Below, one piece after another: positions 19,421-27,395 of a stretch of DNA of 64,000 nt. Source of the stretch: UBA12087 sp964370815 (lineage in GTDB: Bacteria > Chloroflexota > Anaerolineae > Anaerolineales > Villigracilaceae). Positions within the stretch are counted from its first letter, which is position 1. Each line of letters begins with the position of its first letter. Where the stretch lies: assembly GCA_964370815.1 (NCBI GenBank), contig CAYJKQ010000001.1, positions 62,001 to 126,000 of the forward strand, written 5' to 3'. A program made the position numbers and the translations under genes. Below the pieces are notes generated by a model. It was given only the letters and a program-made list of their open reading frames with translations, made no database searches and was not told the origin of the DNA.

Positions 19421-19522
19421 ATGCCTGAGTGTAATTGCGGATGGGTTGTACGCGCCTGCCGCAGCAGGCGCTTTTTATTTCTCCTTTTAGAATGTTGTTC
19501 CGGGAGGCATTGTGAATATTGA
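19421..19522 (+). CDS. possible 33-codon Cys-rich leader ORF upstream of tyrS
   Basis: An ATG at 19421 opens MPECNCGWVVRAC and continues through the terminator hairpin to a TGA at 19520-19522, overlapping the GTG of tyrS. It has six Cys residues in 33 codons and no clear ribosome site. It contains only one Tyr codon, the last, so a classic tyrosine attenuation peptide is unlikely. It may be fortuitous. Confidence 0.2.
   Translation: MPECNCGWVVRACRSRRFLFLLLECCSGRHCEY
19452..19476 (+). terminator. intrinsic terminator / attenuator in the tyrS leader
   Basis: A perfect 8-bp G+C-rich stem (GCGCCTGC / GCAGGCGC) closes a four-base loop and is followed by TTTTTATTT. It has the form of an intrinsic terminator. 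It lies 98 bases after the epimerase stop and 36 bases before the tyrS start. It either ends the upstream transcript or, if tyrS starts at the promoter near 19403, attenuates tyrS. Confidence 0.75.
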
Positions 19523-20726
19523 TGATCAAGTTGCCTTGTTGATGCAAGGTACAGAATATGGCGACGATGAACTGGCAGGTTTTATGGCGGATGAACTTCG
19601 CCAAAGATTGACACAAGCTGAAAAAAAAGGTCAACCACTGCGAGTTTATTGTGGGTATGACCCCACATCGACTGATCTGCATTTGGGGCATACAATCACG
19701 ATGCGGAAATTACGCCAATTCCAGGATCTGGGTCACGAAGTTACATTTTTGATCGGAAGCTATACTGCGTTGGTAGGGGATCCATCTGACAAGAATAAGT
19801 CCCGCCCGGTATTGACTCAAGAGCAAGTGGCTGAAAATGCTAAAACTTATGCTGATCAGGCCTTTAGAGTTCTGGATCGGAAAAAAACAACTGTTCGCTA
19901 TAATGGGGAATGGCTCTCCGAATTAGGTCTGGTGGATCTAATAAAACTGGGTCAGAATTTTACTGTACAACAGTTTTTGGCTCGTGATAATTTTTCCAAA
20001 AGGATAGCTGCAAATGAGCCAATTTACTTGCACGAGACTTTTTATGCATTGATGCAGGGATATGATGCTGTTGCCATGCAAACAGACGTCCAGGTAGGTG
20101 GTACTGATCAATTATTTAATATCATTGTTGCTGGAAGAAAGCTTCAAGAAGCGCTTGGGCAGAAGCCTCTGGTTGGAATCATCTGTGGGATCTTACCAGG
20201 AACAGATGGTTTTCACAGGATGTCCAAGACAACTGGTAATGTTATACCAATCAATACCACAGCTGAGGATATGTATGGCAAGGTTATGAGTATTCCGGAC
20301 AATGCGATGCTCAAATATTTTCGATTGGCGACGCGATTATTACCTGTAGATATTGATGTAATTGAAAAAGACCTGGAATCAGGGCAATTACATCCCCGCG
20401 ATGCAAAAATGAAACTTGCTCTTGAAATTGTATCCATTTTCTACGGCTTACCAGAAGCACTGAAAGGAGAATCAGCATTTATCCACCTTTTTCAAAAAGG
20501 CAGTATGCCTGAGGGTATTCCTGAATTCTTATTTAAAAATGGGGATACATTAATGGATATTTTGGTCAAAAGCAGCCTGGTGGCAAGTAAGAATGAAGGA
20601 CGCAGATTGCTGCAGCAAAATGGTGTTCGTTTGGATGGCGAAGTGCTCACAAATGGCCAGATCGAGGTGTCTCATGAGGGAGTACTTCAAGTTGGAAAAC
20701 GGAAGTTTATCCGCCTTGTGAAATAA
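19512..20726 (+). CDS. tyrS: tyrosyl-tRNA synthetase
   Basis: Class Ic synthetase attaching tyrosine to tRNA-Tyr. The GTG start follows CGGGAGG with good spacing. In 404 residues it shows the HIGH motif HLGH (57-60), the DVQVGGTDQLFN tyrosine-binding strand, the KMSKS equivalent RMSKT (236-240), and a C-terminal S4 RNA-binding domain (about 335-404). The RMSKT form and the spacing fit the TyrRS subtype lacking the classic KFGKT. Its leader contains a terminator-like hairpin. Confidence 0.96.
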   Translation: MNIDDQVALLMQGTEYGDDELAGFMADELRQRLTQAEKKGQPLRVYCGYDPTSTDLHLGHTITMRKLRQFQDLGHEVTFLIGSYTALVGDPSDKNKSRPVLTQEQVAENAKTYADQAFRVLDRKKTTVRYNGEWLSELGLVDLIKLGQNFTVQQFLARDNFSKRIAANEPIYLHETFYALMQGYDAVAMQTDVQVGGTDQLFNIIVAGRKLQEALGQKPLVGIICGILPGTDGFHRMSKTTGNVIPINTTAEDMYGKVMSIPDNAMLKYFRLATRLLPVDIDVIEKDLESGQLHPRDAKMKLALEIVSIFYGLPEALKGESAFIHLFQKGSMPEGIPEFLFKNGDTLMDILVKSSLVASKNEGRRLLQQNGVRLDGEVLTNGQIEVSHEGVLQVGKRKFIRLVK

Positions 20727-20762
20727 TTAATTTGCCCTTGAAGAATTGTTGCTGATTGGTAA

Positions 20763-23219
20763 TTAAGGTTGTAACGACATAATCATTAAAGAGCGTCCGA
20801 TCTCCCGGGCAAAGGATATATTGGCTTCCTCCAACATGATGGTTACAACCAGAGGAGTTCCTTGCCAGTCTGAAATTGTTCCAGCCAAATACCATGTAAG
20901 CGAACGATCTTCAGAACTATCGTTAATGGTGCTTAAAACTTCCCAGAATGGTTGTTTGTTAACTATTAATTCGTTTATTGCTTTCTCGGTCGATGCAACT
21001 GGAAGAACCTGCAGGGGTTCATTGAGTGCAGGGAGTATGATCCAGCCAAATTGATTGGAATTAACTGCCATAGCCAATCTCGCTGGTGGGAGTATTCCAT
21101 CATTGCTTAATACTGCCCCCGCCAATGCCAATTGCAATGGGCTGACAAGTAACTCATCTGTGGGCGTTACAGCCTGAGCTACAGGCAGTCTTAATTCCGG
21201 TGTGTGATAAAAGCCTAACCCTTGGTAAAGGTTAACGTGACTATCTGAAATCGTCGCATCAGGTAATCCTGCCGCTATCAAAAAAGGGTTCAGAACATTT
21301 CCTGGGGGATATAATCCTTGAGCCGCCCGGTTTAGTAAAGGTAGTTCTTGATCTTGAGATAGCGATGAACCTATTCCATCGAGAAGATTAGGATCATAAT
21401 TTGGATGGGAAGCCATCACTAATATCTCACCACTAGCGGCATTAAGTACAACAATAGAGCCTTTATGGGTGTTCATAAGTTTATCCGCTTGCCTTTGTAA
21501 ATCCAAAGTGATACTCAAGCGGATATCAAGACCAGGGGGAGGTTGACCAAAGAGCAAATAATCTAGCCAAATCAATCCAGAATTGTTCCCTTCTACACCA
21601 CGCAGGTAGCCATCTAGACTTGATTCTAAACCTGCTTGTCCAAATATATTATTCGTATAACCAGTGATGGGGGAAAGGTCAGGGTATAGATAATTGCGGG
21701 TGAATTCACCTGAGATCCCATTAGTTATATTAATCGGTTCACCCAGGCTAGCTAAAATTGAACCTCTTTTTACATACCGATCTGAAATTGAACGGCGGGC
21801 ATTATCTGTACGAGATAGCAATTCAGGACCACGCACAATAGACCACCACCCATTCACAAAAGAAATGAGAATCAAGCCAAAGGTAAGAATTTTCCCCAGG
21901 AAAATGTATGGCTTATAATTTTGTATTGGAAATGGTTCAACTTCAGTTTTATTGCTAATTATCAATAAGAGTAAAAGAGCGATGAACGAGGTTACAAGAG
22001 AAGATCCACCATAAGAAACAAATGGTAATGTAACACCAGTTAGTGGAAGTGCACGGATGTTACCTCCGATTATCAGGATGCTTTGGGAGATGAGATAAGC
22101 TGTTAATCCAGCTGCCAGATATCTTCGAAACCGGTCAGTTGCATGCAAAGCAATTCGAATGCCTCTGGCAGAAAAAATTCCCAAGAGCGAAATTAATGCA
22201 ATCGTTCCAATCAAACCTGTTTCCTCAGAAATTGCGGTGTATATGAAATCTGAAATGGCAACAGGAACTAATCCAGGGCTGCCACCTCCCGGACCACGAC
22301 CGATCAACCCGCCATTAGCTGTAGCTAAAAGGGACTGAATTATTTGATAAGAACGTCCCGAAGGATCAATCCAGGGGTTTATCCAGGCATCTACACGCAA
22401 ACGCACAACCTCAAACAAAAAATATCCGAGAATCGCAGAAAAACCCAATCCAGCAATGCTGAAAATGAGAACTTTTTTATTTTCTGACGAGATATATAGA
22501 AGTACAGTGTAAAGAAAGATAAATATTGAAGCAGTGCCCAGATCTCTCTGAAAAATAAGCAGGGATAATGCCACACCCGTTACAAGTATTGTAGGTAAGA
22601 CCATATGCAGAGTACTTAATTTGAGAGGTATTCGGTCTGCGAAATATGCTGCCAGGTAGATGACAAGTAAAAGTTTTAGTGGCTCGGAGGGTTGAAAATA
22701 AATACCACAACAACCCAACCATAAGCGTGGACCACTTCCTAACGGGTTTACTCCAATAATAAAAGTTAACAAAGTTATCAACAATCCACTAGCCAGCCAT
22801 AAATATTTATACTTTCGTAGAAAAATTAAATTATCAGGTAGGCGTAGACAAAAAACAAAAAAGACACCGGCAAAAATCAGCCAAATAGCTTGACGGAACC
22901 CAAAAACAGGAATTAATCGCCATATCGTCAAAATTCCCCAACCGGACAATATTGAAGCAATAGGAAAAACTAATGGGTCGCTATCAGGTAAAAATTTTAG
23001 AAGTTGCTTGCTTGTGATCAAAACAACCAATCCCCAAATAATAAAACCGATCCAATGTCCCCACAATAAATCTGTATACCAGGATCGTTCACGGGAAGCT
23101 GGAGAAATCATTAGCGCTATTGCGTAGATGAATAGAAATAGTGCTGCTATTTTCAATAAGCGCAGCTGAAATTTATTATTGGAACTCTTAACTTTAGGGT
23201 TTCTGGAAATATTTTCCAA
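20763..23219 (-). CDS. RodA/FtsW glycosyltransferase fused to a degenerate class B PBP
   Basis: Residues about 20-460 are a SEDS polymerase. The FQRDLGTA, DPSGRSYQIIQSL, SDFIYTAISEETGLIG (323-338) and LPFVSYGGSS (398-407) stretches are intact, so lipid II polymerisation looks possible. Residues about 470-818 are a penicillin-binding region that keeps RGSI (485-488), the dimerisation part and NRAAQGLYPPG (630-640). The SxxK serine and lysine are Asn641 and Asn644. The roughly 80 residues that should hold SxN are missing, and no KTG is present (FWEVLST at 758-764). It is an RodA–PBP2-like fusion whose transpeptidase should be inactive. The best start is a TTG at 23219, overlapping mtnP by 26 bases. 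Confidence 0.9.
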   Translation of the reverse strand: MENISRNPKVKSSNNKFQLRLLKIAALFLFIYAIALMISPASRERSWYTDLLWGHWIGFIIWGLVVLITSKQLLKFLPDSDPLVFPIASILSGWGILTIWRLIPVFGFRQAIWLIFAGVFFVFCLRLPDNLIFLRKYKYLWLASGLLITLLTFIIGVNPLGSGPRLWLGCCGIYFQPSEPLKLLLVIYLAAYFADRIPLKLSTLHMVLPTILVTGVALSLLIFQRDLGTASIFIFLYTVLLYISSENKKVLIFSIAGLGFSAILGYFLFEVVRLRVDAWINPWIDPSGRSYQIIQSLLATANGGLIGRGPGGGSPGLVPVAISDFIYTAISEETGLIGTIALISLLGIFSARGIRIALHATDRFRRYLAAGLTAYLISQSILIIGGNIRALPLTGVTLPFVSYGGSSLVTSFIALLLLLIISNKTEVEPFPIQNYKPYIFLGKILTFGLILISFVNGWWSIVRGPELLSRTDNARRSISDRYVKRGSILASLGEPINITNGISGEFTRNYLYPDLSPITGYTNNIFGQAGLESSLDGYLRGVEGNNSGLIWLDYLLFGQPPPGLDIRLSITLDLQRQADKLMNTHKGSIVVLNAASGEILVMASHPNYDPNLLDGIGSSLSQDQELPLLNRAAQGLYPPGNVLNPFLIAAGLPDATISDSHVNLYQGLGFYHTPELRLPVAQAVTPTDELLVSPLQLALAGAVLSNDGILPPARLAMAVNSNQFGWIILPALNEPLQVLPVASTEKAINELIVNKQPFWEVLSTINDSSEDRSLTWYLAGTISDWQGTPLVVTIMLEEANISFAREIGRSLMIMSLQP

Positions 23220-24069
23220 TAAAAATATCCAATTTCCTGCGAGTTTCAGCAGGAATGTAATTACTATTGGTGATCAAAGCGCTTTCCAAAGCAGAAGTGC
23301 AGGAGCATTCAGGATCAGGAGTCACTACTGGCACCAAATTCTGAATTACTTTTTGTGCCATTGAAGTGTTTTCCAAGAGAACTTTAATAACCATTTCGAC
23401 AGTTACGGGAGATTGACTGGTATGCCAAACATCGTAATCTGTAACATGAGCCATGACCGAATAACAAATCTCAGCTTCGCGTGCCAGAAACGCTTCTGGT
23501 GAGGCGGTCATTCCAATTATTGACATGCCCCATGAGCGGAAAACATTGGATTCGGCTTTTGTTGAAAACCGGGGTCCTTCAATTGTTATTAATGTACCAC
23601 CAACATGTACCTTTTTTGTACTGATCTTTTTTATAGTAGCAGTGAGCTGATTTCCTAATCTTTTACAGAACGGTTCTGCTACGCCAACATGCGCAACGAT
23701 ACCATCTCCAAAAAATGTTCGGTTTCGACAGCGGGTATTGTCAAATAATTGATCCGGAACAACAATATCCCCTGGGGCGTAATCTTCTCTTAAGGATCCA
23801 CATGCGCTTACACTAATTATATTGCGAACTCCCAATAGTTTTAAAGCGAATATATTAGCACGGTAATTAACTTCTGATGGATTCTGTTGGTGACCCAGAC
23901 CATGCCTGGCCAGGAAAGCAACCCGCTTTCCTTCCAAGATTCCTGTGATAACAGGCGCACTCGGTTTTCCAAACGGAGTATCCAAAGTATTCTCTTGTTT
24001 ATTCTCTAATCCAGGGAGATCATACAACCCAGAACCTCCAATGATTGCCAGAGCAATTGGTTCAATCAT
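23194..24069 (-). CDS. mtnP: S-methyl-5'-thioadenosine phosphorylase
   Basis: Cleaves methylthioadenosine to adenine and methylthioribose-1-phosphate, the substrate of MtnA encoded 30 kb away. The 291-residue protein has IIGGSGLY, FLARHGLGH, SVSACGSL, IEGPRFSTKAES, IIGMTASPEAFLARE and TDYDVWH. The Asp in the last motif is typical of 6-aminopurine use and separates it from ordinary PNP. GGAGG seven bases before the ATG at 24069 fixes the start. It overlaps fhaB at its start and the RodA–PBP gene at its end, so it is embedded in a cell-wall operon. It could act on related nucleosides. Confidence 0.9.
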   Translation of the reverse strand: MIEPIALAIIGGSGLYDLPGLENKQENTLDTPFGKPSAPVITGILEGKRVAFLARHGLGHQQNPSEVNYRANIFALKLLGVRNIISVSACGSLREDYAPGDIVVPDQLFDNTRCRNRTFFGDGIVAHVGVAEPFCKRLGNQLTATIKKISTKKVHVGGTLITIEGPRFSTKAESNVFRSWGMSIIGMTASPEAFLAREAEICYSVMAHVTDYDVWHTSQSPVTVEMVIKVLLENTSMAQKVIQNLVPVVTPDPECSCTSALESALITNSNYIPAETRRKLDIFIGKYFQKP

Positions 24070-24550
24070 CGTTTCCTCCGCTATCCGAATATAAATTATT
24101 ATTTCCAGGTTTACCTTGGATTTCACCAGAGATCGTTATTAACAGAGTGTATTTTCCACAGAGAATCTCATCATCAGAAATTACTACAACTGGAGTCATA
24201 ACAGGTTGACCATTTATAAAAGTGCCATTTTTTGAACCCAGATCTTCCAACCACCACTGTGCATGATGGTATCTGAGACGAGCATGATGATTGGAAACAT
24301 TCTCATCGATCAATTGACATTCACATTTTGCAGATCGACCTATTGTGACTTCAGCTGTATTAAAATAACGGATATTCTCAGGTACATCCATTGCTTTTAT
24401 TGCCAGGTTTAACGTTGGAATTTTCCGATTTGAAAGCCAAATTCCTTGTAACTTGTTCTCCTTCCAAAGAAAATAAAATAAAACCAAAAGGAAGGTATAT
24501 AGACTTATACTAACCAGGATTCTTAGGATTAGAAAAATAATTGCAGTCAT
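24062..24550 (-). CDS. fhaB: membrane-anchored FHA protein (FhaB-like)
   Basis: One N-terminal membrane helix (about 7-27) and a short linker lead to an FHA phosphothreonine-binding domain (about 65-145). The core residues are visible: TIGRSAKCECQL, NVSNHHARL and DLGSKNGTFINGQPV (GR, S-x2-H and the NG turn). This is the layout of actinobacterial FhaB/FipA, which links Ser/Thr kinases to the division and elongation machinery. It overlaps fhaA by ATGA and mtnP by eight bases. The rodA::pbp gene lies downstream. The 162-residue size is normal. No PknB-type kinase lies in the window. Confidence 0.88.
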   Translation of the reverse strand: MTAIIFLILRILVSISLYTFLLVLFYFLWKENKLQGIWLSNRKIPTLNLAIKAMDVPENIRYFNTAEVTIGRSAKCECQLIDENVSNHHARLRYHHAQWWLEDLGSKNGTFINGQPVMTPVVVISDDEILCGKYTLLITISGEIQGKPGNNNLYSDSGGNDD

Positions 24551-25362
24551 TTGGTTAGTTTATCTTCTTTGGGTAGTACTTCTATGGCGTGGTCGGATAA
24601 TATTGAAGAATTGGGACGGGTGGGTTCTTCTGTTTTTTGGGATGGAGGTATATCATGACCAAAGATCAACGTAACCCCTGCCAGGGAAATTACATCGCCT
24701 GGATAAAGGATACTTTGATTAATTCGATCTCCATTTACAAAAGTTCCACCTGAAGAATTAAGATCAAATAAGACAAACTGACCCTTGATTTCTCTTATCT
24801 GGGCATGATTGCGTGAGATGCGTGGATCATCAATAACAACATGATTGTCCAGTCTCCGGCCAATATTGATCACGGATTGATCAATTGAGATTACCTCAGA
24901 GCCATGCAAAATAAGAAACGAATTATTTGGGCAGTCTACCTCTAAATTCTCTTTCCCAGTATTCATATGGATTCCGTGAGTTTCAGTTATATCTCCAACG
25001 CTAAAAGATGCATATACTTGAACCTCACTATCAGGCAATGAACTGTCTGACGATGTGGATAATGTGGGTTTGGATGAGAAAACGAAACCGGCTTCACGTC
25101 CTGAAGTTTCAAGAGCAACAGCCATTTCTTTTAATAAACCAGTCCTTTGCCTCCACCTGGATAGATTGGTAGGATTGGCAATGATCACATAAACATTCGG
25201 GGCAAGAACACTTTTATCTTCCTGGGTTCTAATTTGAGAATACATAACTGAAGCAAGTTTTTGCGAAATTTGATCTTCAGGTTTCCCAACCGGTATGAAT
25301 TTCACCAAACGGTCTTCGATGAATGATTTTATTCGTGCTTCCAATTCCTCAAGTGTACTCAA
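24547..25362 (-). CDS. fhaA: FhaA-like protein: DUF3662 plus FHA domain
   Basis: Residues 1-130 (LEELEARIKSFIEDRLVKF...) match the DUF3662 N-terminal domain of FhaA, known from mycobacteria as a partner of the PASTA kinase PknB and of the MviN flippase. A variable segment and an FHA domain (about 165-250) follow, with INIGRRLDNHVVI, RISRNHAQI and SSGGTFVNGDRI. The expected start is a TTG at 25362 behind AAAGGTAAAGAAGA. It is the first gene of the operon and a promoter lies directly upstream. Its proximity to RodA–PBP argues for a role in wall synthesis control. Confidence 0.88.
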   Translation of the reverse strand: MSTLEELEARIKSFIEDRLVKFIPVGKPEDQISQKLASVMYSQIRTQEDKSVLAPNVYVIIANPTNLSRWRQRTGLLKEMAVALETSGREAGFVFSSKPTLSTSSDSSLPDSEVQVYASFSVGDITETHGIHMNTGKENLEVDCPNNSFLILHGSEVISIDQSVINIGRRLDNHVVIDDPRISRNHAQIREIKGQFVLFDLNSSGGTFVNGDRINQSILYPGDVISLAGVTLIFGHDIPPSQKTEEPTRPNSSILSDHAIEVLPKEDKLTK

Positions 25363-25395
25363 TCTTCTTTACCTTTTAAAAAACCTTATGTTTAT

Positions 25396-25424
25396 TATTA
25401 TAGAAGCGGGGAAAGTAATGTGCA
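25396..25424 (-). promoter_or_regulatory. putative fhaA operon promoter
   Basis: On the minus strand TTGCAC (25419-25424) and a perfect TATAAT (25396-25401) are separated by 17 bases. The -35 is a poor match (three of six). Transcription would begin about 27 bases before the fhaA TTG start. Confidence 0.45.
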
Positions 25425-25541
25425 AGGTCTGATTGAAAAGAGTAAAAGCCACTTTACTAAAACTCATTCAAGGTTTATTTCCTATTTACAAAGTATTTAG
25501 GATAGTGTTATCTATATTTAGAAAAAGATTAATTTGTGGTT

Positions 25542-26477
25542 TTACTTTTGAATCGTGTCGCTTGCAGTATCCAAGGCACTGATTTCGTCGATGGTTAATC
25601 TCCAGCCAACAGATGCATTATTTTGTTGAACTTGTTTTACGTTTTTTGCGCCAGGTATGGGTAATGTTCCTTTACAAATCAGCCAGTTTAGGGCTACTTG
25701 TGCGGGGGTTTTATTTCCGTGCCCTATTCCAATTTCAGTCATCAATGCAAGGAGTGGCTTTATTTCTTTAAGTATACTGGAAAATCGTGGGCCTCTAACA
25801 CCTGGTGGAGGAGATTCGGAAGAATATTTTCCTGTCAGCAACCCTTGGGCTAAAGGACTATAAGCGATCACCCGGATTCCGAGATTTTGGCACCGTGCCA
25901 ATAATCCATTTTTTTCGATCTGCCGATTAAGAAGATGATATTCCACCTGATTGGACGTAAGCTTTATATGGCGACTGGACAGGGCATTATATGCCCGTTG
26001 TGTTTGACTATTGTTGAAATTTGACACCCCTACAGCAATTGTTTTACCTGATAAGACTTCTTTTGACAGAGAATTCATCATGGATTCGATTGATAATAAG
26101 GATAATGGCCAATGGATCTGATAGAGAAAAACATGTTCCGCTTGCAACCTATCAAGACTGTTTTGTAATGCTTTATGCAGCGAATTTTTTGAGAATCGCC
26201 ACGGATAAGGAAAGAATTTTGTTGCAATAAGAACAGACTCCCCCGTTGTTTTCAGAAGCGTTCCTAGTATTTGTTCAGAACGACCTTGTCCATATACTTC
26301 TGCAGTATCGAAGAAATAAACACCTGCATCCAAGGAGGCTTGAAAAGCAGCTTTTATATCTTCATCATTATAACTACCTCCATAATTCCAGAAAAAACGG
26401 TCTCCCCAGGCCCATGCCCCAACTCCAATTTCAATATTATCTAAAGAAAAAAAATCTTCTACAGATTTTTCAGCCAT
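25542..26477 (-). CDS. aldo/keto reductase
   Basis: NADPH-dependent (beta/alpha)8 reductase. The 311-residue reading starts at the ATG at 26477, behind a CGAGG site; an upstream TTG (26537) adds 20 unlikely residues. The catalytic tetrad is present: D and Y in FFDTAEVYGQGRSE, K in IATKFFP and H in YQIHWP. GVSNFN and IPGAKN, the latter part of the NADP site, are also seen. Substrate unknown; the sequence resembles AKR13-like bacterial enzymes. It is monocistronic between fhaA and rnc. Confidence 0.92.
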   Translation of the reverse strand: MAEKSVEDFFSLDNIEIGVGAWAWGDRFFWNYGGSYNDEDIKAAFQASLDAGVYFFDTAEVYGQGRSEQILGTLLKTTGESVLIATKFFPYPWRFSKNSLHKALQNSLDRLQAEHVFLYQIHWPLSLLSIESMMNSLSKEVLSGKTIAVGVSNFNNSQTQRAYNALSSRHIKLTSNQVEYHLLNRQIEKNGLLARCQNLGIRVIAYSPLAQGLLTGKYSSESPPPGVRGPRFSSILKEIKPLLALMTEIGIGHGNKTPAQVALNWLICKGTLPIPGAKNVKQVQQNNASVGWRLTIDEISALDTASDTIQK

Positions 26478-26551
26478 TGTACCTCGAGGTGATAATTTGG
26501 GGGAATAATTAATAATTCTATCACGTAACTTGTCCAATCGGGGTGTACATG

Positions 26552-26581
26552 TTGTAACAAGCAGGATAAAATCGTTATAGT
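26552..26581 (+). promoter_or_regulatory. putative rnc-smc promoter
   Basis: TTGTAA (26552-26557) and TATAGT (26576-26581) are 18 bases apart. Transcription would start near 26588, giving a leader of about 70 bases that contains both hairpins before rnc. Confidence 0.45.
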
Positions 26582-26600
26582 ATTCTTGTTATGAACTTAC

Positions 26601-26660
26601 GGAACTCCAGCTGCTTGACAATGTGAAGCAGCTGGCGCTCCCTGAGTTCGGGAGAACTAG
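26601..26660 (+). promoter_or_regulatory. structured rnc leader with ribosome-site hairpin
   Basis: A 10-bp perfect stem pairs 26607-26616 with 26626-26635 (nine-base loop). A second stem, CTCCC (26638-26642) with GGGAG (26650-26654), buries the rnc Shine-Dalgarno. The second loop GAGTTC (26644-26649) is complementary to GAACTC (26602-26607), so a competing or pseudoknotted fold is possible. E. coli RNase III cleaves a hairpin in its own leader; autoregulation here is inference by analogy. Confidence 0.6.
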
Positions 26661-27377
26661 ATGACAATTAACTTGGGTTGGGAACCAGCCGAATCACCAG
26701 CTGACCTGGCGAGACGATTAGATTTGCCCTTTTCGGATATGCGTTTGTTAACGCGTGCTTTGACTCATCGATCGTATGTTAATGAACACGATGAAGCAAT
26801 ATCGGATAACGAGAGACTTGAGTTTCTGGGGGATGCTGTACTTGATTTTGTGGTCGGGGCCTGGTTATTTAACCATTATCCCGAAAAAGCAGAAGGAGAA
26901 TTAACGCGAATGAGGTCAGCTCTGGTCCGCACAGAGCAGTTGGCTGAGTTTGCCAGACAGTTAAATTTGAGCGCAGCAATGAGACTTGGGCATGGTGAGA
27001 TTCAAGCAGGAGGGAGGGAGCGGGATATCTTGTTATGTGGGACATTTGAAGCATTAGTTGGAGCTCTATATCTTCAATCGGATATAGAAACGGTCCAAAT
27101 CTTTATCCATCGTTTACTGGATAAAACAAAAGAAAAGTTTCTGGTTCAAACAGATTCATTTGACCCAAAAAGCGCATTACAAGAGTGGTCGCAAACCAAT
27201 AAATTGGGTATTCCAAAATATGTTACAGTAAACACTTCAGGACCAGACCATGACCGATCATTTGAGGTTAATGTACTTATAGGTGAAAAGATTTACGGAT
27301 CCGGGATAGGTCATAGCAAGCAAATTGCTTCCCGTCTTGCTGCACTGAGCGCTATTGAATCATTAAATAATCTTTGA
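26661..27377 (+). CDS. rnc: ribonuclease III
   Basis: Endonuclease for double-stranded RNA, used in rRNA maturation and mRNA turnover. The 238 residues contain an N-terminal endonuclease domain with the signature NERLEFLGDAVLDF (about 49-62) and the second acidic cluster FEALVGALY (about 131-139), with Glu and Asp metal ligands present. A double-stranded RNA-binding domain follows (about 165-238), ending SKQIASRLAALSAIESL. GGGAG lies four bases from AACTAG-ATG. The gene is paired with smc, as in many Gram-positive-type genomes. Confidence 0.96.
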   Translation: MTINLGWEPAESPADLARRLDLPFSDMRLLTRALTHRSYVNEHDEAISDNERLEFLGDAVLDFVVGAWLFNHYPEKAEGELTRMRSALVRTEQLAEFARQLNLSAAMRLGHGEIQAGGRERDILLCGTFEALVGALYLQSDIETVQIFIHRLLDKTKEKFLVQTDSFDPKSALQEWSQTNKLGIPKYVTVNTSGPDHDRSFEVNVLIGEKIYGSGIGHSKQIASRLAALSAIESLNNL

Positions 27378-27395
27378 GGATAAAATAAACCAACA

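Noticed and set aside
19400..19511. T-box riboswitch controlling tyrS
   Set aside because: The leader is short and I find no specifier loop, T-box sequence or antiterminator; only a terminator-type hairpin.
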